DNA of 64,000 nt, from contig CAVWMF010000007.1 of NCBI GenBank assembly GCA_963756025.1, positions 310,001-374,000 of the forward strand, written 5' to 3'. Numbering within the stretch: the stretch's first letter is position 1; each line of letters begins with the position of its first letter. The notes under the pieces are model-generated. The model worked only from the letters and a program-made list of their open reading frames with translations. It had not been told where the DNA came from and did not search any database. Below, piece after piece: positions 60,339-64,000 of this stretch. Source of the stretch: Bog-473 sp963756025 (GTDB lineage Bacteria; Actinomycetota; Acidimicrobiia; Acidimicrobiales; RAAP-2). The position numbers and the translations under genes were made by a program.

Positions 60339-61483
60339 TCAGCAGCCCAGCGCCCGGGCGATGACCACGTGTTGAATCTCGTTCGTCCCTTCCCCGATCT
60401 CGAGAACCTTCGAATCGCAGTAGAAGCGGGCGACAGGTGAATCGAGCATGTAGCCGACCCCCCCATGGATCTGGACGGCTTCTGAAGCGGCGGCGGTCGC
60501 CACGCGGCTCGCTTTCAGTTTCGCCATCGACGCCTCCTTCAGAAAGGGCTGCCCCGTGTCCCGTAAGTACGCAGCGCGATAGGTGAGCCATCGTGCGGCC
60601 TCCAGTTCCGTGGCGATGTCGGCCAGCTTGAACTGCACCGCCTGGAACTTCGAAATGGGCCGGCCGAACTGCTGTCGTTCCCGGGCATAGTCCGTCGCCA
60701 TGTTCAGGACAGCCTGGGTCAGGCTGAGGGAAAGCGCGGCGATCGAGATCCGCCCGACCTCGAGCGTGGCGAGAAACTGGCTCAACCCCAGGTCGGGATT
60801 GCCGACGAGGTGATCGTCGGGTACCCACACGTCATCGAGATACAACTCACGCGTGTCGAGTCCCCGCCAGCCGATTCCCCGCATCTTCGGTCCCATCGTG
60901 AAGCCCGGTGTGTCCTTCTCCACGACGAAGCTGCCGAAACGGGGGTCCTCCCCGGGGGTTCCGCACGAGCCAGGAACGTCACGCCGAACGACATGTCGGT
61001 GCCGGCGTTGGAAATGAACGCCTTCCGACCGTTGATCAGCCAACCGCCGTCGCGGCGTTCTGCCCGCGTGGTGATGCTGCGGGTGTCGGATCCCGCGTCG
61101 GGCTCGGTCAGGCCGAAGGCGCCGAGCACGCGTCCTTCGGCCAGCGGCCGCAGCCACCGCTCGCGCTGGGAGTCATTCCCGAAGAGATACAACGGCAGCG
61201 AGCCGATCGTCACGTGGGCCTGCCAGGCCGCCGCCACCGATTGATCGGCTAGGCCTATCTGCTCCATTGCGGCAACGAACCCTACGGTCGACATGCCGAT
61301 CCCACCCCATTGCTCGGGTATCAATATGCCCAGCAATCCCAGTTCGCCCATCTCCCGAAGGAGGTCCGTCGGGCATTCGGCGCGCTCCCAGGCCGCAGGA
61401 GCCCGGGAAGCGATCTCGTTGCTGGCGAACTGACGGCACAGGTCGACCAGGTCACCCTCGGCTTCGGTCAGCGAGAAGTCCAT
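60339..61483 (-). pseudogene. Acyl-CoA dehydrogenase, frameshifted
   Basis: About 381 residues if restored. ATG 61483, LGILIPEQWGGIGMSTVGF, GLTEPDAGSDTRSITTRA, INGRKAFISNAG in the first frame; after a lost base in the CCCCCGGGG run near 60951-60958, the second frame reads GEDPRFGSFVVEKDTPGF, RQQFGRPISKFQAVQFKLADIA, IHGGVGYMLD and IGEGTNEIQHVVIARALG. Short-chain-type ACAD. No ribosome site; a -10 (TAACCT, 61491-61496) is seven bases before the ATG, suggesting a leaderless mRNA. Confidence 0.82.
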
Positions 61484-61490
61484 GGAGGCG

Positions 61491-61519
61491 AGGTTAGGAG
61501 ACCGGTCGGTACACATCCA
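61491..61519 (-). promoter_or_regulatory. Promoter with TetR-type operator before acyl-CoA dehydrogenase
   Basis: Minus strand: weak TGGATG (61514-61519), 17 bases holding TGTACCGACCGGTCTCC, TAACCT (61491-61496). The spacer carries the shared palindrome core; start codon seven bases from the -10. Confidence 0.48.
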
Positions 61520-61566
61520 GCCCGTCGCTGGTCGGAGTGGGCCCCCCTACGGGCCTCGAGACAGAA

Positions 61567-61595
61567 TTGACCGATCGGTACAAGAAAATTAAGAT
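61567..61595 (+). promoter_or_regulatory. Promoter with TetR-type operator before second cyclase
   Basis: TTGACC (61567-61572), 17 bases, TAAGAT (61590-61595). The operator TTGACCGATCGGTACAAG overlaps the -35 and the first half of the spacer. Confidence 0.52.
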
Positions 61596-61638
61596 GCCCC
61601 TCGTCGGGGCACAAACGACTTCAACAGGAGGGGACCCC

Positions 61639-62685
61639 ATGACAAAACGGTGGACACAACGCCCGCCCGGCTCGACGTGGGGTGACTGGGGAGAGGACGA
61701 CGAACTCGGCCGCATCAATCTGATCACGCCGGAGAAGGTCCTTCAGGGAATCCGAGAGGTCGAAGCCGGCATCAGCTTCTGTCTGAGCTTGCCCCTCGAT
61801 TTCCCCGGGGGTTCGGCTCTGAATCAGAGGCGATACCCGCCGATCCTGAGACCCACCGAGGACTTGGAGTACAAACCCGACACGTTCTACAACGTCATCG
61901 CGCGCGAGACGATCGACCCTTCACTCATCGACGTTTGGGCGGACGACGCAGTGACCCTCTGGTTGCAGTATTCGACCCAGTGGGACGCCCTCGCCCATCA
62001 GGGTGCAGAGTTCGACGCCGATGGCGACGGGGTCGATGAACCGCGCTATTACAACGGATTCCGTCCGGGCGACGACATCATCGGCCCCCAGCCCGACGCC
62101 AAAGGCGACGGCAGCGGGAGTATCAGCTTCGCTCGGCACCTCGGCCTGGAGCACATGGCCGCCCACGGGCTACAGGGCCGGGGCGTCCTGGTCGACGTAG
62201 CCCACCACCTCGGCAGTGACTGGCAGCCGGTCAACCTGCGAACCCTGGAGGAGATCATGGCCGCGGACGATGTGGTGGTCGAGCCCGGGGACATGCTCCT
62301 CGTCCACACCGGGTTCGCAACCCAGATCCTCGCCTGGGACAAGAACCCGGACCCGGTGAAAATCCACAAGATGCATCCCTATCTCGATTCTCACGACGAG
62401 GCGTTGCTTGAGTGGATCACCGAATCTCAGATCTCCGCGTTGGTGGCGGACAATTACGCCGTCGAGGGACTCGTTCCGCACAGGGATCGGAACCCGCATA
62501 CGCTCCTCCCGATCCACCACCTCTGCCTCTTCAAGCTCGGTATTCCTCTCGGCGAGATGTGGTACCTCCACGAGCTCGCGACCTGGCTGCGTGAGCACAA
62601 GCGCTCGCGATTCCTCCTTACGGCGCCCCCACTGCGTCTGCCCGGCACGATGGGTAGTCCATTGACGCCTATCGCAACTGTCTGA
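61639..62685 (+). CDS. Cyclase-family protein (kynurenine-formamidase-like)
   Basis: 348 residues, longer than its relative at 52980. ATG 61639 with AGGAGGGG ahead. STQWDALAHQGAEFDADGDG carries the histidine/Asp metal motif; GDWGEDDELGRINLITPEK, LQGRGVLVDVAHHLG and PGDMLLVHTGFATQIL are family blocks. Lactone or amide hydrolysis likely; consistent with processing Baeyer-Villiger or CoA products. Confidence 0.87.
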   Translation: MTKRWTQRPPGSTWGDWGEDDELGRINLITPEKVLQGIREVEAGISFCLSLPLDFPGGSALNQRRYPPILRPTEDLEYKPDTFYNVIARETIDPSLIDVWADDAVTLWLQYSTQWDALAHQGAEFDADGDGVDEPRYYNGFRPGDDIIGPQPDAKGDGSGSISFARHLGLEHMAAHGLQGRGVLVDVAHHLGSDWQPVNLRTLEEIMAADDVVVEPGDMLLVHTGFATQILAWDKNPDPVKIHKMHPYLDSHDEALLEWITESQISALVADNYAVEGLVPHRDRNPHTLLPIHHLCLFKLGIPLGEMWYLHELATWLREHKRSRFLLTAPPLRLPGTMGSPLTPIATV

Positions 62686-62716
62686 GAGCTCGAACCATCG
62701 CGTACATTGGTGGGAC

Positions 62717-63163
62717 ATGACGATCCTTCCCGCCAACACCGAGATGACTCAGGCGTACGCCGAAAAGCTCGCCCGCGGCGAGCACTTGTTCCAGCAGCTC
62801 GGCACGCGCGATGCCCCGGCGCCCGAAGGTCATCTTGCCATCGAAATGGAGATTCGCCCGGAGTTCGCCAATGTCCGTGGAGCTCTCCAGGGGGGTCTGA
62901 TCACGGTGCTCATCGATGTCTGTGCCGGGCGCCTGGCCTATGAGTTGTGCGATAGCGAGAGCGGGTTCAGCACGGCGACCTCAGACCTCACCGTTCATTT
63001 CCTCTCCCCCGTCGTTGTCGGGCCGGCCCGGGCGGAGGCGCGGGTGCTCCGGCACGGCGCGTCGAAGTTCGTGCTCCATGTCGACGTCACCGACGTCGGA
63101 CGCGAGAACAAGCTGGCCGCCGTGTCGACCATTGCGTTCACCGTCCTCGCACCGAAGCTCTGA
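62717..63163 (+). CDS. PaaI/hotdog-fold thioesterase family protein
   Basis: 148-residue single hotdog domain. ANVRGALQGGLITVLIDVCAGRLAY is the central helix and active-site region with Asp/Glu nearby; the HLSP-like TVHFLSPVVVGPARAEARV and final AFTVLAPKL are typical strands of acyl-CoA thioesterases (PaaI, 4HBT). Starts 31 bases after the cyclase, weak ribosome site. Converges on the TetR gene. Likely releases CoA from dead-end thioesters. Confidence 0.86.
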   Translation: MTILPANTEMTQAYAEKLARGEHLFQQLGTRDAPAPEGHLAIEMEIRPEFANVRGALQGGLITVLIDVCAGRLAYELCDSESGFSTATSDLTVHFLSPVVVGPARAEARVLRHGASKFVLHVDVTDVGRENKLAAVSTIAFTVLAPKL

Positions 63164-63172
63164 GTTGCCTCT

Positions 63173-63802
63173 TCACGGCTGTTCGGACGACACCTGGCGC
63201 GTCCCTTCCATGCGGGAGAGAAGGTCCTCCACGAATGCGACCGTCTCCGCATGGCCGGTCGACATGCCGAGAGTCTCGCGTTCGATGATCAGAAAGCGCG
63301 AGATGCTGGAGAGCAGGACCGTGAACACGATCGGCGGACACTTCTCCGCTCCGATCGCATAGCCCTCGAGCACAAGTTCGATGCCGTGGAGTTGATCCGC
63401 ACGGAACTGCTCCGCCGCGGACGCAATCTCAGCTCGAATGGCCTTGCGATGATTGGCCAGTGCGATGAACTCCATCGTGAGGGCGGTCCCGCGTGGATCA
63501 CGACTGAGGTCCCATAGCGCCCAGAGCGGCTGCGCTGAGGCCAATGCCTGCACTTGACGCTCGAGGCCCTGCGCGGCGCGGCCCCGGAAGAGGGCCAAGA
63601 AGAGATCGTCCATGGTTCTGAAGTAGTAATAGACGAGCTGCGGTTTCAGTCCAGCCTTGGCGGCGACCCGCCTGGACGTGACCGCGGCGTAGCCCTCCTC
63701 GAGCATGAGCTTCTCAGCCGCCTCGAGCAAAGCGGCACGGGTCTTCGAGTTCTCCGTGCCGATTCGACGCGGGGTGCTTGCGGGGCTGCTCCGCGCGGTC
63801 AG
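63173..63802 (-). CDS. TetR-family transcriptional regulator, start uncertain
   Basis: The first usual in-frame start, TTG at 63730, would remove helix 1. The open frame continues upstream through RRIGTENSKTRAALLEAAEKLMLEEGYAAVTSRRVAAKAGLKPQLVYYYF, which matches the TetR HTH, so I take CTG at 63802 (209 residues), though a non-standard start is unproven. Ligand domain: TALTMEFIALANHRKAIRAEI and LHGIELVLEGYAIGAEKCPPIVFTVLLSSISRFL. It sits beyond the thioesterase and next to P450 and SDR remnants; local target genes unknown. Confidence 0.78.
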   Translation of the reverse strand: MTARSSPASTPRRIGTENSKTRAALLEAAEKLMLEEGYAAVTSRRVAAKAGLKPQLVYYYFRTMDDLFLALFRGRAAQGLERQVQALASAQPLWALWDLSRDPRGTALTMEFIALANHRKAIRAEIASAAEQFRADQLHGIELVLEGYAIGAEKCPPIVFTVLLSSISRFLIIERETLGMSTGHAETVAFVEDLLSRMEGTRQVSSEQP

Positions 63803-63806
63803 ATCT

Positions 63807-63890
63807 TCATCCCCCGTTGACCCCGATCACCTGCCCGGCGATGGAGCCGGCCTGCGGAGACCGAAGGAATGCGCACGTGATCCGTGCCAT
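63807..63890 (-). pseudogene. SDR C-terminal remnant
   Basis: 28-codon open frame MARITCAFLRSPQAGSIAGQ... ending VIGVNGG, matching the C-terminal 26 residues of FabG-like SDRs such as that at 10259 (SFLVSQKAGYITGQVIGVNGG). Its ATG overlaps the stop of the P450 tail (TGATG). Too short to be an enzyme; likely a deletion remnant. Confidence 0.6.
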
Positions 63891-64000
63891 CAGCTTGCAG
63901 CTTCGGCTGGGGTGAACTCGATGTGCAACGTATGCAACCCACGGAGAACCCAGGTGGGCTCGTACTCGAAATGGCGGGCCGACGGCGGGCCGTGGTGCTC
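63890..64000 (-). CDS. Cytochrome P450 C-terminus, partial
   Basis: Last 36 residues of a P450 whose body lies right of the window: HFEYEPTWVLRGLHTLHIEF, then PAEAAS. It matches the C-terminal tail of the P450 at 40162 (YEYAPTYILRGLQRLDLAFTPAA). The heme motif is outside. Minus strand, leading into the SDR remnant. Confidence 0.72.
   Translation of the reverse strand, partial: EHHGPPSARHFEYEPTWVLRGLHTLHIEFTPAEAAS

Noticed and set aside
1..64000. Integrase, transposase, tRNA, rRNA, CRISPR, prophage
   Set aside because: None recognisable on either strand; no direct repeat array was seen.

Overview
The window is GC-rich, densely packed DNA of actinobacterial character: GTG/TTG starts, ATGA and GTGA start/stop overlaps, TetR regulators, LLM-type flavin/F420 oxidoreductases, a KshB-like reductase and FadD3-, FadD17- and FadE-like enzymes. 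I infer Actinomycetota, possibly a soil or aquatic Acidimicrobiia or mycobacterial relative; there is no rRNA or housekeeping gene to settle this. No tRNA, rRNA, CRISPR array, insertion sequence, integrase or phage gene was seen. The whole window looks like one large catabolic island for cyclic or branched carbon skeletons, activated and degraded as CoA thioesters.

Layout. 0-3.1 kb: partial TetR, SnoaL-like protein, LivK-type binding protein, GNAT. 3.2-7.7 kb: FadD17-like ligase, divergent from acyl-CoA dehydrogenase, hydrolase and enoyl-CoA hydratase. 7.7-12.3 kb (minus): KshB-like reductase, SDR, LLM monooxygenase, DapB-like dehydrogenase. 12.5-13.8 kb: internally deleted amidohydrolase and HSL-type esterase. 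13.8-18.0 kb (minus): XRE protein, frameshifted SDR, hydroxyisobutyrate dehydrogenase remnant, small protein, Rieske oxygenase, AhpD/CMD-like protein with a 24-codon leader ORF. 18.1-22.7 kb (plus): SnoaL, paired acyl-CoA dehydrogenases, hydratase, frameshifted dehydrogenase. 22.7-34.3 kb: second binding protein, CoA transferases, TetR, a ligase with a second dehydrogenase pair, single FadE, FadD3-like ligase. 34.5-38.6 kb (plus): SDR, MaoC, CitE-like, acetoacetyl-CoA synthetase-like. 38.6-45.6 kb (mostly minus): third binding protein, P450, GntR, class II aldolase (plus), LLM, second Rieske oxygenase. 45.8-53 kb (plus): Baeyer-Villiger monooxygenase, fused E1 dehydrogenase, amidohydrolase, VOC protein, SDR. 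53-64 kb: two cyclases, ligase, SDRs, TauD, CMD, TetR regulators, thioesterase, and at the edge a P450 tail and an SDR tail.

Logic. Oxygenases (two Rieske, P450, Baeyer-Villiger, LLM, TauD) with a KshB-like reductase open or hydroxylate the skeleton; SDRs oxidise alcohols; CoA ligases and CaiB transferases activate acids; FadE, hydratases, MaoC, CitE-like and thioesterase proteins carry out beta-oxidation-like steps; binding proteins capture substrate or small acids. The pathway substrate cannot be read from sequence.

Two regulatory codes stand out. In the right third (45.8-61.6 kb) several promoters have a TetR-like palindrome (core TGACCGGTCGG) in or across the 17-base spacer between -35 and -10, with a TetR gene at 59.6-60.3 kb in the middle. 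In the left part a different palindrome, RAGAATNNNNTTCTC, precedes a Rieske oxygenase, the KshB-like reductase and the P450, suggesting these electron-transfer partners are co-regulated.

Eleven conserved-gene breaks, nearly all single-base and mostly insertions, were found by comparing reading frames. Their pattern looks more like uncorrected long-read error than decay, except a clean 7-bp tandem duplication in the SDR at 14.8 kb.
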